Source: Casuarina equisetifolia
Taxonomy: Eukaryota > Streptophyta > Magnoliopsida > Fagales > Casuarinaceae
NCBI GenBank assembly: GCA_028551475.1
Contig: CM052362.1
Coordinates: 1,930,166-1,994,165 of the forward strand
Direction of reading: 5' to 3'
DNA length: 64,000 nt
Below the pieces are notes generated by a model that worked only from the letters and a program-made list of their open reading frames with translations, had not been told where the DNA came from and ran no database searches. A program made the position numbers and the translations under genes. The first letter of the stretch is position 1. The number at the start of each line of letters is the position of its first letter. Positions 23,975 to 34,924 of the stretch are shown one piece after another.

Positions 23975-25130
23975 AGGGTTAAATATTTATCCTTCTAATT
24001 ATATGACTTAAGTATTAATAATGGTATTCTTTCCTTTAGGATGGAATCGTCTCTTAACAAGAGGTCAAGTCAAGAATACTACAATAAAAGATGTAAACAC
24101 CAAGATGGCTATAACCCATCCTTTTCGAGGACAGTAAAAACAATATATTGAAAGAAAAATTGATTAAAATCACTAAAGGAGAAGAAAGAAGGTAAAAAAA
24201 ATTCTGGTTTGTTTACCAACGAATTTGAGTCACGCGGCTACAAAAGCCATTCTGCCACGAGTCGCTGAAAGCGTGGGCCATAAAGTTTGTCCGTATTCGA
24301 ATACAACTACCAAAGGATGGCAAATTGGTCAGGATCTTGGGCACTGGAGCCGAAAAAGGTGATAAGATGCGTCGAACCAGGACCAGTAAAAAACTTTAGA
24401 TGGCTTTAGTGCACAAGTGGGATAACAAAAGATATTAGTTCTTGCATATGATAATCTCTAACCTACCACCTACCCCTTTTGGTCATTTTTTATTATTGAA
24501 GTCATGTCATGTTAATCTAATCATGTATGTGACTAGGTTAATCATATACAAGACAAATGTCTCATATTGATAAATAAGATTTAAAAATTTTAAGGTTAAC
24601 ATTTATCATTCTAATTATATGAGTTAAATATTAAAAAATGCATTCTTTCTTTTAAGATGAAGTCACGAATACTGCAATAAAAGAAGATGTAAACACTAAG
24701 ATGGCTATAAGCCATCCTCTTCTTTACAAAGTATAAAAATATAATAAAAGAAAATTTGTTTAAAAACACTAAAGGCGAAGAAAGAAGGTAAATAAAGAAT
24801 CCGGTTTGTTTACCAACGAATTTGAGTCACGCGGCTACAAAAGCTATTCTGCCCAGAGTAGCTGAAAGTAGTTGACCACAAAGTTTATCCGTATTCGAAG
24901 ACTACCTAAGGATTGCAAATTGGTCAGAGTCGTGGGCACCGGAGCCGAAAAAGGCAATAAGACGCGTCGAACCAGCGCCAATAAAGCACTTCAAATGGCT
25001 TTAGTGCACCACTGGGACAACAAAAACTCATTCAAACAATGTGAATATTGGTTCTTGCATATGATAGTCTCTAACCCACCTATCCTTCTTGGTCATTTTT
25101 TATTAATCTAGTCAAGTCATGTTAACCTAA
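23975..25130 (+). repeat. 597-bp direct tandem duplication with coding-like core
   Basis: Two head-to-tail copies (about 23975-24570 and 24572-25130; equivalent points 24215 and 24812 differ by 597). The best-conserved core (24215-24430 and 24812-25025) has few indels. In one frame it reads 'KLVRILGTGAEKGDK' and 'KLVRVVGTGAEKGNK', both followed by an Arg/Thr-rich segment and 'MALVH'. An upstream frame reads 'ATKAILPRVAES' in both. Copy 2 stays open for 79 codons (24872-25111); copy 1 has a stop inside. It may be the remains of a duplicated gene or exon, but I do not recognise it. Confidence 0.7.
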
Positions 25131-25689
25131 CCATGGATATGGTTAAGGTGAATATGTTGTTTATGTAACAGCTAAATTTTTTATTTTAATTCTTTTTTTT
25201 TAAGCATAAAAAATACGACATAATATGTAGACTCGAACATGTAATTCACTAGAATTTAAAAGTACAATTTCATAAAAACTAAAACATATGGATGTGTTGC
25301 TGCGCTATAATTTCCTACAGGGCCTCTACGACAAACTGCAATCGCTGATTCCTTCTTGAAAAATCTGTCAAATGATATGATTCCTGGCGCAATGGGGAAG
25401 AGTTGAAGAGTCTCCCCGGTGCCGGGATCACAAGTGACAGTCCAAGAGTTAGCGACCAACAACTAAAGAACCTGACACGTCTGTTACCAAAGGAAAGAAA
25501 AGGATCTTAAAGACGGACTTAAGAGAGTATTGAAGTCTAGAACCAATACTTTTGCATCAAAGAGATGAGCTTTGACTCGCTACTTGGGATCCATCTGCAA
25601 GTAAGCGTGTCCTCAGATCATTTTTTTTTTTATTCTTTGATTGCAAACCAATTGCCTATTTTCCAACTAACCAATTGAGCACATGCTCA
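25131..25689. other. Unassigned sequence between tandem-unit copies
   Basis: A less AT-rich patch at 25290-25510 has open frames on both strands. The plus-strand one ends 'RLLPKERKGS' before TAA near 25500; a minus-strand one spans 25462-25256. Neither has a recognisable motif, so I leave the patch uncalled. It may be another exon fragment of the duplicated locus. Confidence 0.3.
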
Positions 25690-26050
25690 TTGGGATCTGA
25701 GAGTATTAAGGCTACCAAAGAAATTTTGCCGATAGTCACTGAAATTATGGACCACCAAATTTGACTGGTGTTAAGGATAGCAAATCGCTCATGGCTCAAG
25801 GCTCAAAGCTCAAAGGCAGTAAAAACAGGGAAAGATGAAAAGGAGTTGGTGGTAAGGTAGCAAATGAAACTATTCAAAAGACTAGGAAAGTGATTGGAAA
25901 GAGGGTTGAACCGTAAAAGAATTCAAATGGTTTTGTGCACAACTTTGGTTCAGACTACATATGTTTTAGTTCTTGGGTACTAAGTTGTCTCAATTTAAGA
26001 TACATATAGCCACAACGTACCACCTAACTTTCTTGGTCATTTTTTATTAC
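25690..26050 (+). repeat. Third, decayed copy of the tandem unit
   Basis: It contains 'ATKEILPIVTEIMDHQI' (25710-25762), the counterpart of 'ATKAILPRVAES', then a scrambled Lys/Arg-rich middle. The conserved 3' part has TTCAAATGGTTTTGTGCACAA (one base changed from the others) and the shared downstream string TTGGTCATTTTTTATTA near 26035. Stops break every frame. Confidence 0.65.
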
Positions 26051-26245
26051 TCTCATTTAAATTAAGTCCAGCTAAACTTTTTAGTTTAAAGTTCATATAT
26101 TAATTATTTTTTAACAAATAACACATGATATATTCGATTATACTATATACTAGAATTTTAACATTGGGATTCCATACAAAATAGCAAATACAATATAAAG
26201 TTAACCAGAGTTACCAAGCTAACTTTGATTACACCCCACACTATC

Positions 26246-26253
26246 TATTTAAA
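26246..26253 (+). promoter_or_regulatory. Possible TATA box of gene A
   Basis: TATTTAAA lies 85 bp upstream of the chosen ATG and is followed by a C/T-rich leader, as is common in plant 5' UTRs. There is no transcript evidence. Confidence 0.4.
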
Positions 26254-26330
26254 CCCCTTACGGGTTGTCCTTCTCCTTAATTCTTCAAGCAATCCAATTG
26301 CTCCTCCATTCCTTTCTTTGTCCTTTAGAA

Positions 26331-29006
26331 ATGGCAAAACCTAAGGTATGCTATCCTATGTTGGCACTATTTTATTTAGTTTGTTTTCTCTACTATGATA
26401 TCGTTATGTTTGAGGCCTTAAACCCCCCAAATGTCAGCTCCTTCATCCTTAAAGTTTATTAGTTTAGTTAATTTAGCCACTTAAGCACTTAAAATTTGTC
26501 CCTTCCACCAGCAACCTTTATTGTTTTTTACTCACCATTAATACCATATTTGGTTACCTCAACCATCCAATGCTTAGATTTGGTTTCCCCTCCACCACCA
26601 AATCCATATGTTTGGTCCCTTTTGTTAGGATTGTTTGAACAATTTCATCAAATGATGAATTGTAATATTATAATTAGTAAGAACATCTACACAATTGTAG
26701 AAACTATGATTTTCTTATATAAATATGTGAAGTATAGAAAAATATAGTGGGCAACCTATTTCAGTGAAAGAACCCACTTGAAGGCTAGCTGGTTGTTAAA
26801 GAAAGCCCTTTTGATGATTTGATTGTAAAGTTCCATAAGCTTGTGAGGAGTTCCTTATAATTTTTGATAACAAAAACATTATGAGAGACATTGCCCATTT
26901 GGTGAGAGAGAAGATAAAAGAAAATCAGTCAGAAAATATTACGTAAAATGTAGAACATTGCATAGGTCTAAAATTTTTAAGTTTATTGTGTTTATGTTTG
27001 TGGGTTTATGTTGTTTTTTGTTTGATCCATTGATCCTATCGTTCAACTCCCAAGCTGTTTAGGACACCTGCCCAGCCCTTAAGTTGTGGTCCGACCAATT
27101 GGCCAACCTTCTACTCCTTGCTTTCGTCCACCAAAACTAGCCAGCCCATGGACCTAGTCTGCCTCCTTGTTTGATCTTTCGTGTTACTAGATTATATGTT
27201 ACTTATATAAAGCTACTTGAGAGTATAATAATATTTTATTTTGCGTTTGAAAGTTATTCGAAATTGTTAGTAAAAGACTGCAAGAATTTAATTTTGGTTT
27301 TGCTATGATCGTGCAATTCAAATGACGTAGCTTGATTCTCTCTCTTCTATCTAAAAGTATCCTAGAGTATTTTGATACTTGGATGTAATTTGATTGTTGC
27401 TTTCTATCTTTCCTAAACTATCCTATAAAATTTTGATTTGATATAATATGTTTTACTATCATTGTTTTATATCTGATAAACCATTGTAAATGATCTTTCT
27501 CTGATCTTGATTCCCTTCCGTCTGGTTTCATAACCGGGGAATAGGTGACCACCCTAAAGGACCTTGACACGGTGAAAACAGGCGAACTCGCGGGTATTCA
27601 AACCCCCAGTGCAGGAGATGACCATTGTAAGAATCTTTTAAGATTTTTTTATGTATCACCCACGTATGAAAATTAACTTTGTTTCAAAGATAATGGTAGT
27701 TTTAAGACAATTTACTAACGCTCTTTAATTTGTTATTTGTTTCCACGGTGGATTTATTGCTGTACATTTTCTTATAAATATTTTAAATCGAACAGGGTCG
27801 GGAATAGGACAGGGTCAAAAGCTCTGTGGCGGAAATGACACTGGTAGCGGAGAAAATGCTGGCAGAAATGACACTTGCAGCCAGAAAGCCAAAGCTAATG
27901 GCCAAGGATCTCGTTCCAAGTACAATATCTCTGGCACTGTTTTAGGTGCCGGTATGGTAGGTGTAGTTGAGGGGGGTAAAAACACCGTTAGGAGCTGTCC
28001 TGACACTCCAGGTGAGAAAGTCTAAATGGCCACTATTATTGTGGCGATTTATGTAATCCAGCGTAGCGTCTCACTATTGTGGATTGTTTCTACCAACGTG
28101 GATCGATTTACATTGTGAATAGGTGTAGACTAATGTGTCGGTAGAAGAATATGTTATGGATCAGTGTGGAGTAATAATATGTTCAATTTAGCTCTCCTTC
28201 TAAAAGGCTATTAGATATAATTTTTTATTAATATTTTTTTGTCCAACTATGCATTTTTGTTAACAAATAATTCTACTTTAATTTTTTTAGAGATATTTCT
28301 TTTCGCATGATGAAGTTCTTTTTACGAGAAAACAAAAGACGGAGCTGAGAAATAATTTTAAATATTCTTAGTGTATTTATTCAACTACACTTTAAGATAT
28401 TTATTTTTACGCCTTTTAAGGAATTATCTTGAAGCCAAAATCAACTTCCTTCTAAATATTGTAGTAATTTGAAGACTTAATTTGAAATTCAATGTCCTAT
28501 TTGAATATAAGTTTCTTTACAAATCCTTTAAATTGAACAGGTAAAAAGAAAGCCGAAAGTAGCCAGGAAGCAGTTGGCGGAAATGCAAAGGATGGCCAAG
28601 AAGCTGTTGATGAAAATGCCGCTGCTGATCAAAAAGCTGATGGCCGCAACACCGGTGCAGTGTACAATATCTGTCCCCAGATTGTGGGTGCCGGCATTGC
28701 AGGTGTAGTAAGGGGGGGCACCAACACCGTTGAGCACTTTCCTGTCCCTCAGGGTAAAGAGGTTTAAATAGCCACTATTATTATTCGAGTTAGATGTAAT
28801 TGGGCGTGGTTTCACTCTAGTTGTAGATTGGTGTGTTTATTTTGATAAATGTGGATCAGTGTAGATTACTAATTGTTTTACGAATAAACATTTTAAATTG
28901 AACAGGTAAACCAGTCAAAGACAACATGGAAAACGATAAAGGTGACCATGAAGCTGTCGGTGGAAATAACAATGGTGGCGGAAAATCTATTAGCCAAAAT
29001 GTTTGA
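26331..29006 (+). CDS. Gene A: five-exon gene of repeated LEA-like/glycine-zipper modules, function unknown
   Basis: I infer five exons: 26331-26345, 27545-27626, 27796-28011, 28541-28753 and 28906-29006. Splice sites follow GT-AG, the frame stays open throughout and stops at TGA 29004, giving 208 residues. Exon 1 encodes only MAKPK. Exons 3 and 4 are duplicated symmetric phase-1 modules (72 and 71 codons). Each has a hydrophilic Gly/Ala/Asn/Gln/Glu-rich part and then a core, YNISGTVLGAGMVGVVEGG (residues 75-93) and YNICPQIVGAGIAGVVRGG (146-164), each ending NTV. Exon 5 repeats only the hydrophilic part (HEAVGGN). There is no signal peptide and no long membrane segment. The composition recalls LEA proteins; the core has glycine-zipper spacing. 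I do not recognise the family. Introns end in nearly the same TTGAACAG acceptor. Exon 1 is the least certain part. Confidence 0.68.
26346..27544 (+). other. First intron of gene A
   Basis: Starts GTATGC after AAG and ends in a pyrimidine-rich run with acceptor GGGGAATAG before GTGACC. It holds two short open frames without recognisable motifs, and nothing clearly transposon-derived. The pyrimidine-rich end (TGATCTTTCTCTGAT...GATTCCCTTCC) is conserved in gene B at 53358-53388, which supports the exon 2 boundary. Confidence 0.5.
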
Positions 29007-29800
29007 GAACTTTTGGGGTTAATGAGTCTAAGTGGAAAAAGTTAATTTTGAGTTTGAAGTAATTTGCCAATGCTTTTGACTAGTGTCGTGGAGCAGTATC
29101 TTTGCTTTCATCAGATTAGACTTAGTTGTTGTGGATCGTGTGGACTAATGTGTTGTGGAATTGTGTGGAATAATAATTAAGCAGTTTGCTACTGGAAATG
29201 TTTTGTCGTCTTTGCTTATGGGGCATTTTTTTCACTTATACTCATCTCGTGTGCAGTGTCTATGGGGCATTGTTTTCACTTATGCTCATATTGTGTGCAG
29301 TGTTTTGTCTCTCTGAACTCCAAGAGAAACGTTGAATTTCTCAAGTGCAAAGAATTAGGTCATATGGCAAGAAAATTAAGATTAATGGATGATTATAAAT
29401 TGTGCAGTTTGGAAGAACTCGTAGAAAATTGATCCACATGTAACGTGGCTATGACCTCTGTGTTTCCTTGGAGCAGTCCAAGTTCCCACCTGAATCTGAC
29501 CCAGCTACTACACACAGCCTCGGTTTTTCCGCGAAAGAATGTACCAAATTGACTTGATTGTCAACAAATACAGCTATAACTGGTACAACCATTGGCTTGA
29601 CAAAGTATCTACCAAGACTATTCAGCACAGAGCTCATTTTCGCAACCTTATTTTCTACGAAAGAGGAGTTTCTATGGGACAAAACTCTTCTAGCGCAGGC
29701 AACAAAACAAGGAAGCAATTAGTTCACATAATGTAGTTTATTATCTACTTGATGAGTGAGTATACCTGAATAAAGAAAATTTAAGCATCAACAAAAGACC
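29007..29800 (+). repeat. Conserved downstream flank of gene A (copy 1 of 3)
   Basis: Shared in order with 55082-56050 and 59851-60640. The shared blocks are a TGTGGA/TGTTGTGGA-rich part, TGTTTTGTCGTCT, TCTCGTGTGCAGT, the sharp block GAGAAACGTTGAA, ATGGATGATTATAAATTGT, GTGTTTCCTTGGA, CGGTTTTTCC and finally CTTCTAGCGCAGGCAACA. It lies downstream of the stop in all three paralogues, so the first part is probably 3' UTR and the duplicated segment extends well beyond the gene. A 89-codon minus-strand frame here (29718-29449) is not kept open in the second copy. Confidence 0.75.
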
Positions 29801-30699
29801 ATTTAAGTGGATCAAAAGCAACATAATCATGCTTAACTTTAAATGGATTAACGATCACAAAGTTGTCCTTGTTAAAAGTGAATCCAAAACCATATACATA
29901 CATATAGTTATATACGCATTTATAAACCCATATGTTTAGGTTGAATTACTTCAATCCAACAATCACAAATGAATTTACAATCTTATCTAATTTTACAATT
30001 TAGAGGTATTCCATCTAACGAGGCCAAGAATTGCTAAATTCTTGAGCTTTTCCAAATATTGCTAAGTATTTGTCCAAATGATCTAAATAGAATGTTGGTA
30101 GGTTTATTAAAAAGAAAAAGAAAAAAGTAATGGAGGAAGTATTGAAAAATGCATTATAGCTAAATCCAAAGCTTGGAGTTTTTTGGTCCATGGGAGGAAA
30201 GCATTAGAGGTTTGCATGGACCATTTCCTCCATTCACTAAGATAAGAGTCAAATTATCTAAGAAATTCAATGAATTTCTTGAATTGTCACAAGAACCCTA
30301 ACTTTTAGGAGAATTTAGATTGGCTTGAATTGTTTTATTTTGGTTCTACATTCTTTTCACCTTTTATAAACATTTGATACAACATTGAAAGAGAGAAAGA
30401 AATCCTAAAGAGTCTACACAAAATTTAAATTAATCATGAACCAATTTTTCCAATGTTAAGCTTTGGAAGAGATTTTGGTATTTGAGGAAATTCTTGAAAT
30501 CCTTTTAAAATCTACGAAAGTGCTAGGTGGATTCTTTCTTTATTTGCTTCCATAATTATTTGAGGAAAATCTGTAAGAATTTCCCTTAACGAAAGAGATG
30601 ACTTGGTTAGATTTTTTACCAAGTTCTTGCAACTTGTGCAACATTGACCAAGTTAGTTAGGGAAAGAGAAAGGCTTATGGGAGATGACTAGGGCTAATG
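29801..30699. other. AT-rich unassigned sequence
   Basis: No recognisable coding sequence. It lies beyond the 3' end of the minus-strand copia element and may include its 3' LTR, but I could not identify matching LTR ends. Confidence 0.35.
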
Positions 30700-30839
30700 C
30701 ATTTATGCTCCATATGGTTTAATGATGTTATATGGAAAACATGACATTGCAAACTTTGTTTTCATTTAATATACCCTTACAAGTTAAGGGGCTGGGACAA
30801 ATAATAAGCTTATCCTAAAAAAGTTTGAATCTAGAGGAT

Positions 30840-32220
30840 GAGAGACCTTTGGTGAAAAGGTTTGCCATCTAATCAATATATCATATGAAGTGAACAAAAA
30901 GTTATTTGCTTTTATTGCATTCTCGAATGAAGTAAAAGTCAATCTTCATATGTTTGGTACAAACATGAAAGATTAGGTTGAATGAGAGATACAATGCAGA
31001 GAGGTTGTCAAACCATAATGTTGGAGTGCATTATATAGAATGATGTAGATCTTAAAGAAAAGCCTTAATCTAAATGAGTTCCATTATAGTATTTTCAAGA
31101 CTCTTGAAGTCACCTTCAATACTGGAATGAGGAATGAGCTTCCGTTTTCAAGAACACCATGACATGGGATTAAAGCTAAGATAAATGCAAAAACTACCAA
31201 TAGAATGTCTATCATCTCGATCATTAGCCTAGCCAGCATTTGAAAAAGCATAAAGATCATTAGATCTAGTTTTAGTGAGCTAGATGCCAAAGTAAGAAGT
31301 ATTTATAAGAAAGTAAAACATGCATTTGACAAAAGTCCAATGTGCAGTGGTAAGTGTGTGCATGTATTGACATGCAATATTGACCACATAGGCAATATTA
31401 AAGCCTAGTAAGAGTACGATATTAGAGAGTAGTAACAATACTCTTGTATTGAATGGGGTTAAAAAAGGATTGACTGTTAATAAAGGACAATGGTTTATGT
31501 GTGGCATATGGTGTAGCAAACCCACACATATACCCATTTTGGCTTGGTTGAGAATGTCAAGAGCAATCTTAGGTTGATGGAGAAAAAGCACAGTAGGAAT
31601 GTACAAGGCTTCAATGCCAAGAGAGTAATGAAAACAACCACAAACCTTAATATCAAACTCATGTTGGAATTGTGTAAGAATATGAGAAAATGGAGCATTA
31701 GGATTCCCAGTGAAAATAATATCATCAACATATACTTAAAGAAAGATGTTGTAGTGAGCAGTATGGAAGATGAAGAAAAATGAGTCAATTGTAAAGATAG
31801 TAAGGTCAAGCTTGATAAAATATTGGCTAAGTTAGTGATTCCAGGAAAAAAGGCTTGTTTTAACCCATAAAGAAAGTGATAGAGACAACATATAGAATTA
31901 GGTTGTTAGGGATCAATGAAGCCCTATGGTTAATGCATATACACCTTTTCATTTTAATGACCATGAAGATATGTGTTTTTAACATTGAGCTATTTGATAA
32001 GCCAACCATTGGAATATATAAGAGATAATAATTTGCTAATAGTAACAAGTTTAGCAATAGGACTGAATGTTTCATTATATTCAAGGCCTGACCATTTAGT
32101 GGAAGCCTTTGGTAACAAGACAAGTCTTATATTGCTTAAGAGAACCATCAAAGTAATGTTTGACTTTGTAGACCTATTTACAACTAATAAGAACAACATT
32201 AGGTGGAGGAGGAACAAGTC
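30840..32220 (-). pseudogene. Copia RT and RNase H remnant
   Basis: RT start is recognisable near 32190-32040 ('SNIRLVLLPKASTKWSGLEY', 'NETFSPIAKLVTISKLLSLI'). RNase H is at 31600-31100, including a frame reading 'DLHAFSNAGWANDRDDRHS' near 31250 followed by 'GGFCIYLSFNPMSW'. The catalytic YVDD region falls in 31740-31690 as 'YVDDIIFTGN'. Frames shift repeatedly. Confidence 0.8.
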
Positions 32221-32439
32221 CTCATGTTTGGTTTTTAAGCAAGCAATGTATTATTCCTTCATAGCATCCTTCGAAAGAGGTTTGGAGGAAGCTTAAGTGA
32301 AACACATAGGTTCCTTGTAAAGATGAGTCAAAGTAGTCAAGGCGTATGTATGATTGCAAGTTAAGATACACCTAGCAATAACACCCTTTTTAAGACATGT
32401 GGTCATTGGTAGACTAGGAATTGGCTAAGAAGCTAGAGG

Positions 32440-33800
32440 CATGGATTAAGGAGGTTCAGTGATACTGTTATATGTATTATCACTAGTCAAGGTGCTAGTT
32501 AAAAGGGGAGAAGGAGGCCTTGTGGATAAGAAGGCCATCGATAAAGGTTCTTGGAGTGTAGGAACCATTGTCTTGGAAGGTCTAAGAAAAGTTAATTGTA
32601 AGGGAATATAAGATGCACCATTGTTTGAAGGTGTAAATATAGTAGAGAGAAAAGGATAAATCTTTTTATCAAAATAGGTATCTACCATGATAAAGATTTC
32701 GTGAGATTTGGTACAAAGATATTGATAGCCTTTACAACCTAGTAGGTATCCCAAGAAAACACAAGAAGTAGAACATGAGATTCATTTGTGTTTAATACAA
32801 GGCCTAAGATAAGGATTGACAAGGCACCTAAAAACTGCAAATGTTAGATGGATGGGGTTTGAGAATAAAGTAGTTCTTGAGGATCTTGTTATTGATAGTT
32901 AGGCTTGGTAGTCTATTTATAATATGAACTACAGTTTCAAAAGAAAGGTCCTAATAGAACATGTGCTTGATTTAGTAATGAAAGCCTAATTTCAAGATTA
33001 TGTTAATGTTTTCTTTCAATTGCAACATTTTGATACTAGGCATACAAACTAGAGATTCTTTAATCTATGCCTAATTAGGATAATAAAATGGTAACATTAT
33101 GAGAGAGAAATTCAATGGCCTTATCACATTGAATATTTTTAATTTTTGTGTCAAGTTGATTTTCCATTAGAATTTGAAATTTGTCAAAAATGGATAAAAA
33201 TTGAGTTCTTCTTTGGAATGTATAAATCTAGGTGAACTTGGAATAATCATCAATAAATGTGATATAATGACGATTCCCATCATGAGATTGTAGCAAGGCA
33301 AGCCCCCAAAACATCAAAATGAATTAATTCCAATGGTGCCTGAGATTTATGATTTATGGGTGGATGTACAAGTTTAGCACTTTTACTAACCTAATAGGCA
33401 TTACATGAAGATGGAATTTAATGCCAAATTTTTTTTATTAATTTGAAGCAATTTTAGTATAGTAGGACAAGCAACATGCCTTAATCTTAAATGTCATTTT
33501 TCAAACATATCACATGATGAGGAAAGCACAATGGGCAATTGCTTCAATTTATTAGGTTGAAAATGATAAAGCCTACAATTAAGTGGCCTACAAAGTAGAG
33601 TCCGCCCTATAAGTAGATGCTAGACAACACAAAAATCATGATAAAAAAAATGCAATTATTATCCCAAGTGAATTATGAAACGGATAATAAGTTTTTAGAC
33701 ATAATAGGTACCACTAAAATATTTGAAATATTAAGATTTATAGGACTGGCAAGCTTACCAATGTGGGTGATGGGAAGACCCATGTCATCTTGAAGAATTA
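32440..33800 (-). pseudogene. Copia integrase remnant
   Basis: It contains 'KSQAPLELIHFDVLG' near 33340 (the LIHxDLWG block with the first catalytic Asp). At the C-terminal end it has 'VFRCLVNPYLRPCIKHK' near 32850 and 'STSCVFLGYLLGCKGYQYLC' (32790-32710), the usual FGC-x-CYP...CVFLGY order. The open frame 32754-32446 continues into the Pro/Ser/Thr-rich linker before RT. Confidence 0.82.
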
Positions 33801-33880
33801 CCTAATCTTGGCCTTGATAAGGGATTAGGTTGACTATTTTGCCATTTTTTTTCTTTTCCGATTGTGCATATAAAGAAGGC

Positions 33881-34924
33881 TTTTGGAATTTTAATGTATA
33901 CTAGATGCTCATCTTTTCAATGTTATGGTCTTGGAATTTTCAAGTGATTTTCTATCTTCTTTAATTGATTTGTATTAAGCATTGAGACTTTATCATTATA
34001 GTTAGTTTTCACTAAGAACCGTACAAGATTAAAATTTCATTTTTGTGAAATTTTTTGAAAGGTTGAAGTTTCATTATTTACGAGACTCTAATATATAATA
34101 ATAAATTTTCCAGATAATGGTCATCACTCTCAACTTGCATAAAAAAAGGAACAAGTTTAACATGACCAATGGCAAGAGAATGTCACTTTAAGATGACCAA
34201 GGGCTACAAAAATTATATTTACTTGATTGGGGTTTGCATTGTATGTTTCTGCTTATATGAAAATATATAAATAAAGAAAATTAAATTAAATGAAAATTTA
34301 CTCTCCTTGTAAGGAATAAAAGGAGAATAATTTCCACATATTGTCATGTATTTAACACACTTATTCTTAGCAGTGATTTGTAAATTCCAAGAATACTAAG
34401 CTTACTTAATAAATATAAATGTTGTCTATAACATAATGACTTTGTAAAAATATCTTCTAGCTATTATTTGTATTGACCTTTATTATCATAAGGATCCTTT
34501 CTTGTATTTGCTTACTTGTGAAGTGACGATCAATTAATATGCACTTTGTCTTCTTGAAGTCTTTCTATTTTAAGATATACAAAAGCAAATACCTACAAAT
34601 ACATTAATACGCACTATCAATGTATTGATGATATAAAGTGCATACAACATTTTAAAAACTCTATCATTTTGACAATCATTAAAAAAAAAAACAAAAAATC
34701 CACATTTTCCACGTCTCATGCAAGATCTGGGAGTGAACTTGATTTTCTTTGTTCTCTATACTTCCCCTTATCACTTATTTCTGCATAAGATTTGGCTACC
34801 TCAAATTCCCATTGATTAGCTCATAAGATTGGATTTTTAATTTATTTTAGAATTCCTTAACATAATGTTCTACACTTTTATTTATGGAATAAATGGTTTT
34901 GTGAGACAACATTTAAAAAAAAAC
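33881..34924. other. AT-rich unassigned sequence
   Basis: Probably includes the decayed gag and 5' end of the minus-strand copia element on its left side. I see no readable motif. Confidence 0.35.

Larger units (their letters stand above)
30700..33880 (-). mobile_element. Ty1/copia element, protease to RNase H
   Basis: In element order: protease tail and GAG-pre ('ITHIGKLASPINLNISNILV' near 33770, 'KNLLSVS'), integrase (about 33400-32450), RT (32220-31500) and RNase H (31500-30850). It is frameshifted throughout. Its RNase H segment 'AYVVNIACQYMHTLTTAHW' matches 'SYAVNIMCQYMHAPTFTHW' of the element at 37132-41690, so both belong to one family. No LTR or PBS could be delimited. Confidence 0.85.

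Noticed and set aside
25256..25462. 68-codon minus-strand frame
   Set aside because: No motif, and an equally plausible plus-strand frame overlaps it. There is no way to choose between them from sequence alone.
29449..29718. 89-codon minus-strand frame behind gene A
   Set aside because: It lies in the conserved downstream flank, but the equivalent minus-strand frame is broken in the copy at 55640-55900 and differs in the copy at 60154-60495, so the conservation is of DNA and not of this protein.
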